In this document: positions 19,001 to 28,100 of the stretch, piece after piece
How positions within the stretch are numbered: position 1 is the stretch's first letter
Layout: each line of letters opens with the position of its first letter
Assembly (NCBI GenBank): GCA_000470055.1
Contig: HG326877.1
Location: 881,661 to 945,660, forward strand
Origin: Campylobacter coli 76339
GTDB lineage: Bacteria > Campylobacterota > Campylobacteria > Campylobacterales > Campylobacteraceae
Length of the DNA stretch: 64,000 nt
Direction of reading: 5' to 3'
Notes under the pieces: generated by a model
What the model saw: the letters and a program-made list of their open reading frames with translations, nothing else
Database searches by the model: none
What the model was told of the DNA's origin: nothing
Position numbers and translations under genes: made by a program

Positions 19001-20124
19001 TGAGAGAGCTAAAAATATTTTTAGTAGTAGTAGTTTTTACTGCTCTTGTTTATTGGGGGGTTGAGCCTTATGCACACTCTGTAATGAAACCTCATGTTGC
19101 TCCTGCTAATTTTGATTTTGCAGCTGAAGATACAACTTATGCTAAGGGCATAATAGCAGAAAAAGAAATAGCTTTAGAAGATGCAAAAAAATCAAATGAT
19201 GCAAAAAGAATAGAAAGTGCCCAAAAAGATCTTGATAAAGCTAAAGAAAATTTAGCTAAAGTAGAAAAACTTTGGGCGGATGTTGCAAAGATAGATTTTG
19301 CTAAAGGTGATGCTGCAAAAGGTAAAGAATTTTTCAATAGCAATTGTTTTGCGTGTCATGGTCTTAAAGAAGATGGTATAGCAGCAAACATTACAGATTC
19401 TTCTTTAGGTGTAATTCCGCCAGATCTTAGTTCTTCAGGTGTTATTTTTGATGAAAAATTTTTAGCAGCTTTGATTATGAATCCTGCTCTTGCTTTAAAA
19501 GTAGAACATAAATTTGGAGATGCTTTTATCATGACTGCTTACAATAGCGAAACCTCAGGAGATAGCGAAGAGCTTGTAAATACAAATATAGCTGATGTTA
19601 TTGCCTATCTAAAAGAAGTAGGTGCTAAATTTGAAGCTAAAGAAAATGATAAAATTAAGCAAGAGGCAGAGCTTAAATACTCAAAAATCGAAGATGCTAA
19701 TGAAAAATCAGTTTTAATTGAAAAAGAAATTGCCTTTGCTAAAGATAAAGCTACTTTTATAGAGGCTTGCGGTCGTTGTCATGATGTCAAGTATGATAGC
19801 TTTCTTACTCCATCTAATTATAATGACTTAGCAAATTATTTAGGTTCAGTTCCGCCTGATCTTTCTATGATGATTAGATCTCGTGGAGAGCAGTATTTGC
19901 ATGATTTTATCAACAATACTCAAAAACTTCTTCCAGGAACTGCTATGCCAAGAGTAGGTTTAACAGAAGATGCGCAAGCTAAAGTTGTTTCTTATCTTGA
20001 AAAAGTAGGTGATAGCAAAAAAGAAGAAAGAGAAAGCACAGGAATTTATATAATGATATTCTTTGCAATCTTAAGTATCTTTGCTATAGGCTGGAAGCGT
20101 TCTGTTTGGTCTAAACTTCATTAA
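19000..20124 (+). CDS. petC: Dihaem cytochrome c subunit of the bc1 complex
   Basis: PetC receives electrons from the Rieske protein. This is the epsilonproteobacterial dihaem type rather than the cytochrome c1 of mitochondria. The 374-residue protein has an N-terminal membrane anchor (to about residue 20), a charged coiled-coil-like insert (about 45-95), two c-type haem sites CFACH and CGRCH, and a C-terminal membrane segment (IMIFFAILSIFAIGW). The repeat of the two cytochrome domains (CxxCH followed by PPDLS) indicates an internal duplication. A run of six G occurs near its start but encodes conserved WG. Confidence 0.95.
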   Translation: MRELKIFLVVVVFTALVYWGVEPYAHSVMKPHVAPANFDFAAEDTTYAKGIIAEKEIALEDAKKSNDAKRIESAQKDLDKAKENLAKVEKLWADVAKIDFAKGDAAKGKEFFNSNCFACHGLKEDGIAANITDSSLGVIPPDLSSSGVIFDEKFLAALIMNPALALKVEHKFGDAFIMTAYNSETSGDSEELVNTNIADVIAYLKEVGAKFEAKENDKIKQEAELKYSKIEDANEKSVLIEKEIAFAKDKATFIEACGRCHDVKYDSFLTPSNYNDLANYLGSVPPDLSMMIRSRGEQYLHDFINNTQKLLPGTAMPRVGLTEDAQAKVVSYLEKVGDSKKEERESTGIYIMIFFAILSIFAIGWKRSVWSKLH

Positions 20125-20130
20125 TATTAG

Positions 20131-20165
20131 AAATTTTGCCACTTATTATATTTGTGGCAAAATTT
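20131..20165 (+). terminator. Terminator-like hairpin after petC
   Basis: A perfect 12-bp stem (AAATTTTGCCAC with GTGGCAAAATTT) around an 11-base loop begins 6 bases after the petC stop. The tail is pyrimidine-rich rather than a pure T run. Confidence 0.7.
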
Positions 20166-20359
20166 CCACCTTCTTTTATATATAGCTTATATTTTTTAAT
20201 CCAAATAATTATTTTTATTTAAAATAAAATTATAGAAATTTTTTAAAACAAATCAAAATCATAGATAATTGACTCATATAGCTTTTTTAAAATTTAATAA
20301 TTAGAGAAAACTCTTGCAAATTAAGCATGTTCATAAGTAAATGCTAAACTTAAATTTGA
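20166..20359. other. Non-coding AT-rich gap between petC and rpsB
   Basis: No ORF, RNA gene or repeat is recognised here. From memory, C. jejuni NCTC 11168 carries cfa (cyclopropane fatty acid synthase) at this place. No remnant of it is visible. Confidence 0.6.
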
Positions 20360-20365
20360 TAAAAT
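20360..20365 (+). promoter_or_regulatory. Predicted -10 box of rpsB-tsf
   Basis: TAAAAT in a GATAAAAT context precedes the structured rpsB leader. A start near 20372 would place the whole predicted pseudoknot inside the 5' untranslated region of about 83 bases. Confidence 0.4.
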
Positions 20366-20382
20366 CTTAGCTTCATTTCGCA

Positions 20383-20435
20383 CGCATCAATCCTTTTTAG
20401 CTTGTATAAATTAAGGGATGCGGAGGAATAAAGCT
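20383..20435 (+). promoter_or_regulatory. Predicted pseudoknot leader of rpsB (S2 autoregulation candidate)
   Basis: CGCATC (20383-20388) pairs with GATGCG (20417-20422), extended inward by CCTT (20392-20395) with AAGG (20413-20416) after a 3-base bulge. The loop sequence AGCTT (20399-20403) is complementary to AAGCT (20431-20435) downstream, which would close a pseudoknot just before the ribosome binding site at 20443-20448. Ribosomal protein S2 is known to repress its own operon through a structured rpsB leader in gammaproteobacteria. The same role here is inferred. Confidence 0.55.
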
Positions 20436-20454
20436 AAATTATAAGGAGAAACTC

Positions 20455-21246
20455 ATGGTTAGTATGAGAGATTTATTGGAATGTGGTGTACATTTTGGAC
20501 ACCAAACAAGACGCTGGAATCCAAAAATGAAAAAATTTATTTTTGGCGAGAGAAAAGGTATCTATGTAATAGACTTACAAAAAACTTTAAGATATTTTAG
20601 ATATACCTATAATATCGTTCGTGATGCTGCTGCTGAAGGAAAAACTATACTTTTTGTTGGTACAAAAAAACAAGCAGGTGGAGCGATTAAAGAATACGCT
20701 GAAAAATGTGGTATGCCTTATGTAAATCACAGATGGTTAGGCGGTATGATGACAAATTTTGGAACTATTCGCCAATCAATTAGAAAATTAGAAGTTATTG
20801 AAAAAATGGAAGAAGATGGAAGTATTAAACTTTTAACTAAAAAAGAAGCTTTAATGCTTACAAGAAAAAAAGAGAAATTATTGGCTTATCTTGGCGGAAT
20901 TCGTTATATGAAAACACAACCTGATATGATTTTCGTTATAGATACAGTAAAAGAAAAAATTGCAGTTCAAGAAGCAAATAGATTAAAAATCCCTGTAGTG
21001 GCTCCACTAGATACAAACTGCGATCCTGATCTTGTAACTTATCCTATCCCAGGAAATGATGATGCAATTCGTTCAGTGCAACTTTTCTGCCAAGAAATGG
21101 CTGAAGCTATTAATGAAGGAAAAGCATTAAGAGAACAAGATGGTGAGGCTTTACCAAGTGAAGAAAAAGAAATCACAGATGAAGAGAAAAAAGAAGTTTT
21201 AGATGAAGCAATGAGCGAAGAAGATTTTAATGGGGAGCAAGAATAA
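20455..21246 (+). CDS. rpsB: 30S ribosomal protein S2
   Basis: S2 joins the 30S subunit late in assembly and is needed for S1 binding. The 263-residue protein has the family opening [24 protein letters not shown] in shortened context, with GVHFGH and the [10 protein letters not shown] signature. The C-terminal 35 residues are strongly acidic, as in relatives. AAGGAG lies 6 bases before the ATG. It is followed directly by tsf, the conserved rpsB-tsf pair, with the stop and start overlapping by one base. Confidence 0.98.
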   Translation: MVSMRDLLECGVHFGHQTRRWNPKMKKFIFGERKGIYVIDLQKTLRYFRYTYNIVRDAAAEGKTILFVGTKKQAGGAIKEYAEKCGMPYVNHRWLGGMMTNFGTIRQSIRKLEVIEKMEEDGSIKLLTKKEALMLTRKKEKLLAYLGGIRYMKTQPDMIFVIDTVKEKIAVQEANRLKIPVVAPLDTNCDPDLVTYPIPGNDDAIRSVQLFCQEMAEAINEGKALREQDGEALPSEEKEITDEEKKEVLDEAMSEEDFNGEQE

Positions 21247-22319
21247 TGGCTGAAATTACTGCTGCAATGGTAAAAGAACTCCGCGAAAGTACAGGCGCGG
21301 GGATGATGGATTGTAAAAATGCTTTAAGTGAAACAAATGGAGACTTTGATAAAGCAGTTCAACTTTTAAGAGAAAAAGGTTTAGGTAAAGCTGCTAAAAA
21401 AGCTGATAGACTTGCTGCTGAAGGTCTAGTTAGTGTTAAAGTAAGTGATGATTTTACAAGCGCAACAGTAAGTGAGATTAACTCAGAAACAGATTTTGTG
21501 GCTAAAAATGAACAATTTATCGCTTTAACAAAAGACACAACAGCACATATTCAAAACAATAGCTTACAAAGCGTTGAAGAGCTTCACTCTAGTACAATTA
21601 ATGGTGTAAAATTTGAAGAATATTTAAAAAGCCAAATTGCAACTATCGGTGAAAACTTAGTTGTAAGAAGATTTGCTAGTTTAAAAGCAAGTGCAAATGG
21701 TGTAGTAAATGGGTATATCCATACCAATGGTCGTGTGGGTGTTATCATCGCTGCAGCTTGTGATAGTGCTGAAGTGGCAAACAAATCAAGAGATTTCTTA
21801 AAACAACTTTGTATGCATATAGCTGCTATGAGACCAAGTTATTTAAGCTATGAAGATTTAGATATGGAATTTGTAGAAAACGAATACAAAGCTTTGGTTG
21901 CAGAACTTGAAAAAGAAAATGAAGAAAGACGCAGACTTAAAGATCCAAATAAACCAGAGCATAAAATTCCTAAATTTGCAAGTCGTAAACAACTTAGCGA
22001 TGCGATTTTAAAAGAAGCTGAAGAGAATATAAAAGAAGAGCTTAAAGCTCAAGGCAAACCTGAAAAAATTTGGGACAATATTATCCCTGGTAAAATGAAT
22101 AGCTTTATAGCAGATAATTCTCAACTTGATAGCAAGCTTACTTTAATGGGTCAATTTTATGTAATGGATGATAAAAAAACCATCGAGCAAGTGATTGCTG
22201 AAAAAGAAAAAGAATTAGGTGGAAAAATCAAAATCGTTGAATTCATTCGTTTTGAAGTAGGAGAAGGTTTAGAAAAGAAAACCGAAGATTTTGCTGCTGA
22301 AGTTGCTGCACAGCTTTAA
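21246..22319 (+). CDS. tsf: Elongation factor Ts
   Basis: EF-Ts exchanges GDP for GTP on EF-Tu. The 357-residue protein has the N-terminal UBA-like domain with VKELRESTGAGMMDCKNAL and the SETDFVAKNEQF signature at about residue 80. It is longer than the E. coli protein (about 283) because of an inserted charged stretch around 215-260 (EEKENEERRRLKDPN type), as in other Campylobacter. It is co-transcribed with rpsB. Confidence 0.97.
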   Translation: MAEITAAMVKELRESTGAGMMDCKNALSETNGDFDKAVQLLREKGLGKAAKKADRLAAEGLVSVKVSDDFTSATVSEINSETDFVAKNEQFIALTKDTTAHIQNNSLQSVEELHSSTINGVKFEEYLKSQIATIGENLVVRRFASLKASANGVVNGYIHTNGRVGVIIAAACDSAEVANKSRDFLKQLCMHIAAMRPSYLSYEDLDMEFVENEYKALVAELEKENEERRRLKDPNKPEHKIPKFASRKQLSDAILKEAEENIKEELKAQGKPEKIWDNIIPGKMNSFIADNSQLDSKLTLMGQFYVMDDKKTIEQVIAEKEKELGGKIKIVEFIRFEVGEGLEKKTEDFAAEVAAQL

Positions 22320-22328
22320 AGTATCAAA

Positions 22329-22964
22329 ATGGAATTATTAAGAGCGGAAAATTTAGGCCATAGCTTTGACTATCCGCTCTTTGAAAATTTAAATTTTACT
22401 TTAAATAAAAAAGATTGCATTGCTATACAAGGTAGCAGTGGTTGTGGGAAATCTACTCTTTTACATATAATTTCTTCTTTATTGAAACCAAACAAGGGTG
22501 AGGTTTTTTTTAAGGGTCAAAATCTTTACAAGATAAATGAAAATGAAAGACTCAAAATTCGCCGTTATGACTTTGGTATCATTTTTCAAACTCATTATCT
22601 TTTTAAGGGTTTTTATGCTTTAGAAAATATAGAACTTGCTAGTGTTTTATCAAATCAAGATTTGGATGAAAAAATCTTAAAAAAATTAGGTATCTATGAG
22701 CTTTTAAAACAAAAAATAGGTAAATTAAGCGGAGGTCAACAACAACGAGTAAGTATAGCTAGAGTACTTTGTAAAAAACCAAAAATCATTTTTGCTGATG
22801 AGGCTACGGGAAATTTGGATTTTGATAATGCTAAAAATGTTATAGAGCTTTTGGTTTCTTATGCTAAGGAAAATGACGCTGCTTTGTTTTTTGTTACTCA
22901 TGATTCTAAGCTTGCTCAATTTTGCGATAAGACTTATATTTTAAATACTAATGGAATTTGTTAA
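22329..22964 (+). CDS. LolD/FtsE-like ABC transporter ATP-binding protein
   Basis: ATPase subunit of 211 residues of the MacB/LolD/FtsE subgroup. It has Walker A GSSGCGKST, the Q-loop IIFQTH, the signature LSGGQQQRVSIARVL, Walker B IIFADEATGNLD and the switch His in VTHD. Lipoprotein release (LolD) or a similar extraction role is the best guess from sequence. No permease gene is next to it. It overlaps fliR by 14 bases and follows tsf by 9. Confidence 0.88.
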   Translation: MELLRAENLGHSFDYPLFENLNFTLNKKDCIAIQGSSGCGKSTLLHIISSLLKPNKGEVFFKGQNLYKINENERLKIRRYDFGIIFQTHYLFKGFYALENIELASVLSNQDLDEKILKKLGIYELLKQKIGKLSGGQQQRVSIARVLCKKPKIIFADEATGNLDFDNAKNVIELLVSYAKENDAALFFVTHDSKLAQFCDKTYILNTNGIC

Positions 22965-23718
22965 TTATTTAGGAGATAAAAATGTAGCCACCTTTATGTT
23001 GCTCTTTGCTAGAATGAGTGGACTTATAGTATTTTTTCCTTTTTTTTCTCATAATTCTATCCCTATGGTTATCAAAACTACTTTTGCATTATTTTTAACC
23101 ATGTATTTATTCCCTTTGGCAAAACTTGAAATTTTACACCTCGATAGTTTTTTTGTTATTCAGCTTTTAAGTGAAGTGATTTTTGGAATGATAGCCGGAC
23201 TTATGTTGCAGATTATTTTTGCTATTATTATGATGGCGGGCGAGCAGATAGCTTTTACCATGGGATTTACTATGGCTAGCGTTTTGGATCCAAGTTCCGG
23301 AACAAACATGCCTATCACTTCTCAAATTTTACATTTAATTGCTTTATTATTTTTTCTTGCTTTTGATGGTCATCATTTAATGCTTTTATTTTTAAGTCAT
23401 TCTTTGGGCTATATTAGTCTTGGTGGTTTTTATCCTCATGAAAATTTAATGCATTATCTAAATATGGGAATGTTAAATATTTTTATTATAGGTTTTACGA
23501 TGAGTTTCCCAATACTTGGAATTTCTCTTTTAGCGGACACTATTTTTGGACTTTTGATGAAAACTATGCCACAATTTAATCTTCTAGTAATTGGCTATCC
23601 TATCAAGATAGCTTTAGGATTTATAGTGTTAATAGCTATTTTACTTGTAATGATGCAATATTTTAAAGATTTGATTTTAGAGGTTTTTACTCATATGCAA
23701 ACTCTATTTTTCGCCTAA
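22951..23718 (+). CDS. fliR: Flagellar export apparatus protein FliR
   Basis: FliR forms part of the export gate of the flagellar type III secretion system with FliP and FliQ. The 255-residue protein has about six hydrophobic segments. It carries the family features ARMSGLIVFFPFF near the N-terminus, GEQIAFTMGFTMASVLDP around residue 100, and LDPSSG. It starts inside the end of the ABC ATPase gene. No other flagellar gene is present in the window, as flagellar genes are scattered in Campylobacter. Confidence 0.95.
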   Translation: MEFVNYLGDKNVATFMLLFARMSGLIVFFPFFSHNSIPMVIKTTFALFLTMYLFPLAKLEILHLDSFFVIQLLSEVIFGMIAGLMLQIIFAIIMMAGEQIAFTMGFTMASVLDPSSGTNMPITSQILHLIALLFFLAFDGHHLMLLFLSHSLGYISLGGFYPHENLMHYLNMGMLNIFIIGFTMSFPILGISLLADTIFGLLMKTMPQFNLLVIGYPIKIALGFIVLIAILLVMMQYFKDLILEVFTHMQTLFFA

Positions 23719-23773
23719 GCAAAGGATAAATGAAAATGTTATAGAATAGCAATTATTTTTAAGGATTAAAGTG

Positions 23774-25309
23774 ATGAAAATTTTACTTTTAAATGAAAAC
23801 CCTGTTGTATCAAGACTTATAAGCTTGAGCGCAAAAAAAATGTCTTATGATTTTGAAGAAATTAATACTTATGATGAAAATTTAGGTCATTATGATGTGA
23901 TTATAGTCGACAGCGACACACCTGCTCCTTTGAAAATTCTTAAAGAAAAATGTGATAAATTAATTTTTTTAGCTCCTCGCAATCAAAGCGTAGATATTGA
24001 AGCTCAAATTTTACACAAGCCATTTTTACCTACAGACTTTTTAAATTTACTAAATCAAGAAAATCTTAAAATCGATGATTCTATTGTTCTGCCTATTGAT
24101 GAATCTGAAAATCCTTATGCTGATATCAGTTTAGATCTAGACAGTTTAAATTTGGATGACTTGCCAGATGAAAATAATAATGCACAAGAAAGTGATTTTT
24201 CTTTAGAGAAAAGTTTAGAGTCTCTAACTTTAGATGATATGGAAGAAGAAGAAGAAGAGGCAAGTCAAAAAGAAATTGCTAGTGAAAACATAGATGAAGA
24301 GTTAAATTTGGATGATTTAAGTCTTGATGAAGAGCAAGAAGGGGACAATAGTACATCAGAGCAAGTTGAAGTCAGTCGTTTAGAAGAAAAACATGAAGAA
24401 GCTTTAGAAGCGCTATCTCAAGATGATATTTTAAACGATGAATTTAGCGAAGAAAAGGAAGAAGAGCTAGAGACTCAAGAGCAAGATGCAGAAGAGCAAG
24501 ATAAGATAGAAGATATTCAAGAGCTTGAAGATAAAACTGTTGATTTGGACAGTGATTTATCGCAAGATGATGAAATTTCTAATGCTCAAGAGATAAGCAT
24601 AGATGATGTTTTAGATGCAAAAGAAGAAACTCAACCGGATGTATTAAAAGAAGAAGAACCTGATAAAACTCAAGCACAAGATTTTGTTGCAGATGATTTT
24701 CCTATTGTCGAAGAGCAAGAAACAGAGCTTGATTTTGATGATATTCCAGAAGATGCTGAATTTTTAGGACAAGCAAAAGAAGAGGATGAAGCTGTAGAGG
24801 ATTTCTTGCCTGTTGTAGAAGATCAAGAAAATTTAGATGAGCATGATGAATTTGAAGAAATGAGTAATTTAAGTACTCAAGATCAAATCAAAGAAGAATT
24901 AGCACAACTTGATGAGCTTGAATATGATATTGACAGTGATGATAGTATCAAGGTTTTAGAGGATTTTAAGGAGGAGCCTATCTTGGATGATAAAGATTTA
25001 CCAAGCAATGATGAAGAAGTTATTGTTCCAAAATTAGAAATTAATGATTTTGATAGTTTAAAAGAAAGTGATATACAAGCAGCTTTGGGCGAAGAAATAT
25101 CTACTTTAAAAGATAATAAAAATGAGAAATTAGAAACCAAAGAAGAACAATTATCGAGTGAAACGAGCGAAGAAATTGTTAATGAATTGAGTCAGAGCAT
25201 AGCAGGGGCTATCACTTCAAGCATTAAAGATGATACCTTAAAAGCAGCGCTTAAGGGTATGAATATGAATATAAATATTAGCATTAGTTTTAATGAGGAT
25301 AAAAATTGA
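23774..25309 (+). CDS. Highly acidic protein with a degenerate receiver-like N-terminus
   Basis: Function unknown. The ATG at 23774 is used, with AAGGAT upstream, rather than the GTG just before it. Residues 1-100 resemble a response-regulator receiver fold: strand MKILLLNENP, a VIIVDSDTP strand with a possible acceptor Asp, and an HKPFLP motif like the conserved KPF. Residues about 115-460 are extremely rich in Glu and Asp with repeated LDLDDL and EEE-type stretches, probably disordered. The last about 45 residues (SQSIAGAITSSIKDDTLKAAL) form a predicted helix. It lies between fliR and gmk, with its stop overlapping the gmk start. Confidence 0.85.
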   Translation: MKILLLNENPVVSRLISLSAKKMSYDFEEINTYDENLGHYDVIIVDSDTPAPLKILKEKCDKLIFLAPRNQSVDIEAQILHKPFLPTDFLNLLNQENLKIDDSIVLPIDESENPYADISLDLDSLNLDDLPDENNNAQESDFSLEKSLESLTLDDMEEEEEEASQKEIASENIDEELNLDDLSLDEEQEGDNSTSEQVEVSRLEEKHEEALEALSQDDILNDEFSEEKEEELETQEQDAEEQDKIEDIQELEDKTVDLDSDLSQDDEISNAQEISIDDVLDAKEETQPDVLKEEEPDKTQAQDFVADDFPIVEEQETELDFDDIPEDAEFLGQAKEEDEAVEDFLPVVEDQENLDEHDEFEEMSNLSTQDQIKEELAQLDELEYDIDSDDSIKVLEDFKEEPILDDKDLPSNDEEVIVPKLEINDFDSLKESDIQAALGEEISTLKDNKNEKLETKEEQLSSETSEEIVNELSQSIAGAITSSIKDDTLKAALKGMNMNINISISFNEDKN

Positions 25310-25923
25310 GCGCTTTTATATTATTAGTTTCAGGGCCAAGCGGAGCAGGAAAATCTACTCTTTTAAAAAGACTTTTTGATGAATTCCAAGAAGAGCTTTA
25401 TTTTTCTATTTCTTCAACAACACGCTTGCCAAGAGAAGGCGAGCAGCATGGGGTGGATTATTATTTTATCACACATGATGAATTTCAACAAGGTATAGAT
25501 AAGGAGCAATTTTTAGAATGGGCTAAAGTGCATGAAAATTTTTATGGCACTTCGCTTGAGCATACACAAAATGCTTTAAATAATGGCAAAATAGTTGTTT
25601 TTGATATAGATGTACAGGGTTTTAATATAGCTAGAAAGAAAATGGCTGAAAAAATTGTTTCTGTTTTTATCACAACAAAAAATAAAGATGAATTAAAAAA
25701 AAGACTTATTAAGCGAAATACTGATACAATATCACAACTAGAGAAGAGATTGCAAAATGCGAGTGATGAAATGAAAGAGCTTAATGAGTATGATTATTTG
25801 ATCATTAACGATAAGCTAGAAGAAAGTTACGAAGCCTTAAGAGCAATTTTAATCGCCCATAAGTTCAAGACTAAAGGGCAAAATCTAGAACAAATTCAAA
25901 ATATTTGGAACAAAGGAGAATAA
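25306..25923 (+). CDS. gmk: Guanylate kinase
   Basis: Gmk phosphorylates GMP to GDP in purine nucleotide synthesis. The 205-residue protein has the P-loop [10 protein letters not shown] near the N-terminus, then [21 protein letters not shown], shortened here as the GMP-binding segment with TTRLPREGE. The start codon is TTG, overlapping the preceding stop, with GAGGAT upstream. Length and motifs are normal. Confidence 0.96.
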   Translation: MSAFILLVSGPSGAGKSTLLKRLFDEFQEELYFSISSTTRLPREGEQHGVDYYFITHDEFQQGIDKEQFLEWAKVHENFYGTSLEHTQNALNNGKIVVFDIDVQGFNIARKKMAEKIVSVFITTKNKDELKKRLIKRNTDTISQLEKRLQNASDEMKELNEYDYLIINDKLEESYEALRAILIAHKFKTKGQNLEQIQNIWNKGE

Positions 25924-25924
25924 A

Positions 25925-26170
25925 ATGGGTGGTTGGTCAAGTCCAAGTCATTGGTTAATTATTTTATTAATTGTAGTATTGCTTTTTGGAGCTAAAAAGA
26001 TACCAGAGCTTGCAAAAGGCTTGGGTAAAGGTATCAAGACTTTTAAAGATGAAATGAGCAATGAGGATGAAGCAGCAAAAAATGCAAATGCACATAAAAT
26101 CGAAGAAAAGCAAAATACAACCAATCATACAAGCACTGATGCAAATATAGATGAAGTAAAAAAATCTTAA
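25925..26170 (+). CDS. tatA: Sec-independent translocase protein TatA
   Basis: TatA (81 residues) forms the pore of the twin-arginine export system, which would export the Rieske protein encoded at 17.2 kb. It has one N-terminal membrane helix ([15 protein letters not shown]), then the amphipathic helix [17 protein letters not shown], then a polar tail. AAGGAG lies 6-7 bases before the ATG. It starts one base after gmk ends. Confidence 0.95.
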   Translation: MGGWSSPSHWLIILLIVVLLFGAKKIPELAKGLGKGIKTFKDEMSNEDEAAKNANAHKIEEKQNTTNHTSTDANIDEVKKS

Positions 26171-26180
26171 GGCTTAGTTT

Positions 26181-27773
26181 TTGAAAAATATTATTTTTAA
26201 TGAAATTAAAAAAATTCTAGAGTGTGATTTTGCGCTTGAAAACCCGAAGGATAAAAACCTAGCTCATTTTGCTACTCCTTTGGCTTTTTCTTTGGCTAAA
26301 GAATTAAAAAAATCGCCTATTGCCATAGCAAATGATTTAGCTTTTAAATTTCAAGAGCATGATTATTTTGATAAGGTTGAAGCACTCAATGGGTATTTAA
26401 ATTTTAGACTATCAAAAACCTTTTTAAATGATCTTGCAAACAAAGCTTTGCAAAATCCAAATGAATTCTCCAAAGGAGAGGGTAAAACTGAAAGTTTTTT
26501 ACTTGAATATGTCAGCGCCAATCCTACAGGTCCTTTACATATAGGGCATGCAAGAGGTGCGGTTTTTGGTGATACTTTAGCACGCGTTGCAAAACATTTA
26601 GGGTATAAATTTGGCACCGAATATTATGTCAATGATGCGGGTAATCAAATTTATTTACTAGGGCTTTCTATTTTCTTAAATATCAAAGAAAGTATTTTAA
26701 AACAAGAAGTGGAATATCCTGAGCAGTATTACAAGGGTGATTATATTATAGATCTTGCAAAAGAAGCTTATGAACACTTTCCTCAAGTTTTTTTTACTGA
26801 AGAAAATATCCCTGCTTTGGCAGATTGGGCTAAAGATAAAATGCTTATTTTGATTAAAGATAATTTAAATCAAGCAAATATTCAAATCGATGCTTACGCC
26901 AGTGAAAGATCTTATTACGGTGCTTTGGAAGCAACACTATCAGCCTTAAAAGAGCATGGGGGTGTTTACGAGCAAGAGGGTAAAATTTGGCTTGCTTCAT
27001 CTTTAAAGGGAGATGAAAAAGACCGTGTTATTATCCGTGAAGATGGTCGTGGGACTTATTTGGCAGCAGATATAGTTTATCATAAGGATAAAATGAGCAG
27101 GGGTTATGATAAATGTATCAATATTTGGGGAGCAGATCATCACGGCTATATATCTAGAATGAAAGCTGCTATGGAATTTTTAGGCTTTAAAGCTGATGAT
27201 CTTGAAATTATCTTAGCACAAATGGTTTCTTTGCTTAAAAATGGAGAGCCTTATAAGATGAGTAAAAGGGCTGGAAATTTTATCTTAATGAGTGATGTAG
27301 TAGAAGAGATAGGAAGCGATGCATTGCGTTATATCTTTTTAAGTAAGAAGTGCGACACTCATTTAGAATTTGATATAAGTGATTTACAAAAAGAAGATAA
27401 TTCTAACCCTGTGTTTTATATTAATTATGCTCACGCTAGAATTCATCAAGTTTTTGGCAAAGCGGGTAAAAAAATCGATGATGTAATTGATGCAGATTTG
27501 CAAAGTCTAAATCAAGATGGAGTAAATTTGCTTTTTGAAGCTTTAAATTTAAAAGCTGTTTTAACCGATGCTTTTGAGGCGCGCGCTTTACAAAAAATTC
27601 CTGATTATCTTAAAAATTTAGCTGCTAGTTTTCATAAGTTTTATAATGAAAACAAAGTTGTAGGCTCTGTTAATGAAAATGATTTATTAAAACTTTTTGC
27701 TTTGGTTGCGCTTAGCATTAAGACAGCTTTTGCTCTAATGGGAATTGAAGCTAAAAATAAAATGGAACATTAA
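26181..27773 (+). CDS. argS: Arginyl-tRNA synthetase
   Basis: Class I aminoacyl-tRNA synthetase charging tRNAArg. The 530-residue protein has the HIGH motif in GPLHIGHARGA and a KMSK motif in PYKMSKRAGNF. It has the N-terminal Add1-like domain and a C-terminal helical anticodon-binding domain ending KTAFALMGIEA. The start codon is TTG at 26181, with AAGG ten bases upstream. It ends a run of closely spaced plus-strand genes from gmk. Confidence 0.96.
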   Translation: MKNIIFNEIKKILECDFALENPKDKNLAHFATPLAFSLAKELKKSPIAIANDLAFKFQEHDYFDKVEALNGYLNFRLSKTFLNDLANKALQNPNEFSKGEGKTESFLLEYVSANPTGPLHIGHARGAVFGDTLARVAKHLGYKFGTEYYVNDAGNQIYLLGLSIFLNIKESILKQEVEYPEQYYKGDYIIDLAKEAYEHFPQVFFTEENIPALADWAKDKMLILIKDNLNQANIQIDAYASERSYYGALEATLSALKEHGGVYEQEGKIWLASSLKGDEKDRVIIREDGRGTYLAADIVYHKDKMSRGYDKCINIWGADHHGYISRMKAAMEFLGFKADDLEIILAQMVSLLKNGEPYKMSKRAGNFILMSDVVEEIGSDALRYIFLSKKCDTHLEFDISDLQKEDNSNPVFYINYAHARIHQVFGKAGKKIDDVIDADLQSLNQDGVNLLFEALNLKAVLTDAFEARALQKIPDYLKNLAASFHKFYNENKVVGSVNENDLLKLFALVALSIKTAFALMGIEAKNKMEH

Positions 27774-27796
27774 AACAGTATTTTTACTGTTTTAAT
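27769..27796. terminator. Bidirectional terminator between argS and SMR gene
   Basis: A perfect 12-bp stem (ATTAAAACAGTA with TACTGTTTTAAT) and a TTTT loop contains the stop codons of both convergent genes. The A/T-rich arms supply a T run on each strand. Confidence 0.75.
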
Positions 27797-28100
27797 GATT
27801 GAGTAAAAATACTGCTATAATTACAATAATAATACCTAAAATTCCTATTTTGTTTAATTTTTCTCTATATAAAATCCACCCACCAAGACAAGTTCCTATG
27901 ATTCCTATAGCACCCCAAGTTGAATAAGCTATACTTAATGGAACATATTTTAAAGAAAAAGAAAGTAGAAAAAAGGCTAGTATAGCGCTGATGATTGCAG
28001 CTATACCCCAAGATTTATGTCTAAAACCATCAGATTTTTTTAATAATAAATTTGCAACGATGTCTAAGAATGCTGATAAAATTATAATTGCTATATACAT
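27792..28100 (-). CDS. Small multidrug resistance (SMR) family protein, subunit 2
   Basis: The 102-residue protein has four predicted membrane helices and the SMR pattern: an acidic-poor first helix, then SLKYVPLSIAYSTWGAIGIIGTCLGG resembling the EmrE GxG core, shortened here as IAYSTWGAIG. The usual Glu14 position reads SAFLDIVAN, with Asp. It is preceded directly by a second SMR gene (stop and start share TAAATG), so the two probably form a heterodimeric exporter as in paired SMR systems. Confidence 0.85.
   Translation of the reverse strand: MYIAIIILSAFLDIVANLLLKKSDGFRHKSWGIAAIISAILAFFLLSFSLKYVPLSIAYSTWGAIGIIGTCLGGWILYREKLNKIGILGIIIVIIAVFLLNH

Noticed and set aside
19055-19060. Run of six G near the start of petC as a phase-variable tract
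   Set aside because: It encodes the conserved Trp-Gly of the protein, is shorter than typical Campylobacter variable G tracts, and the frame is intact.
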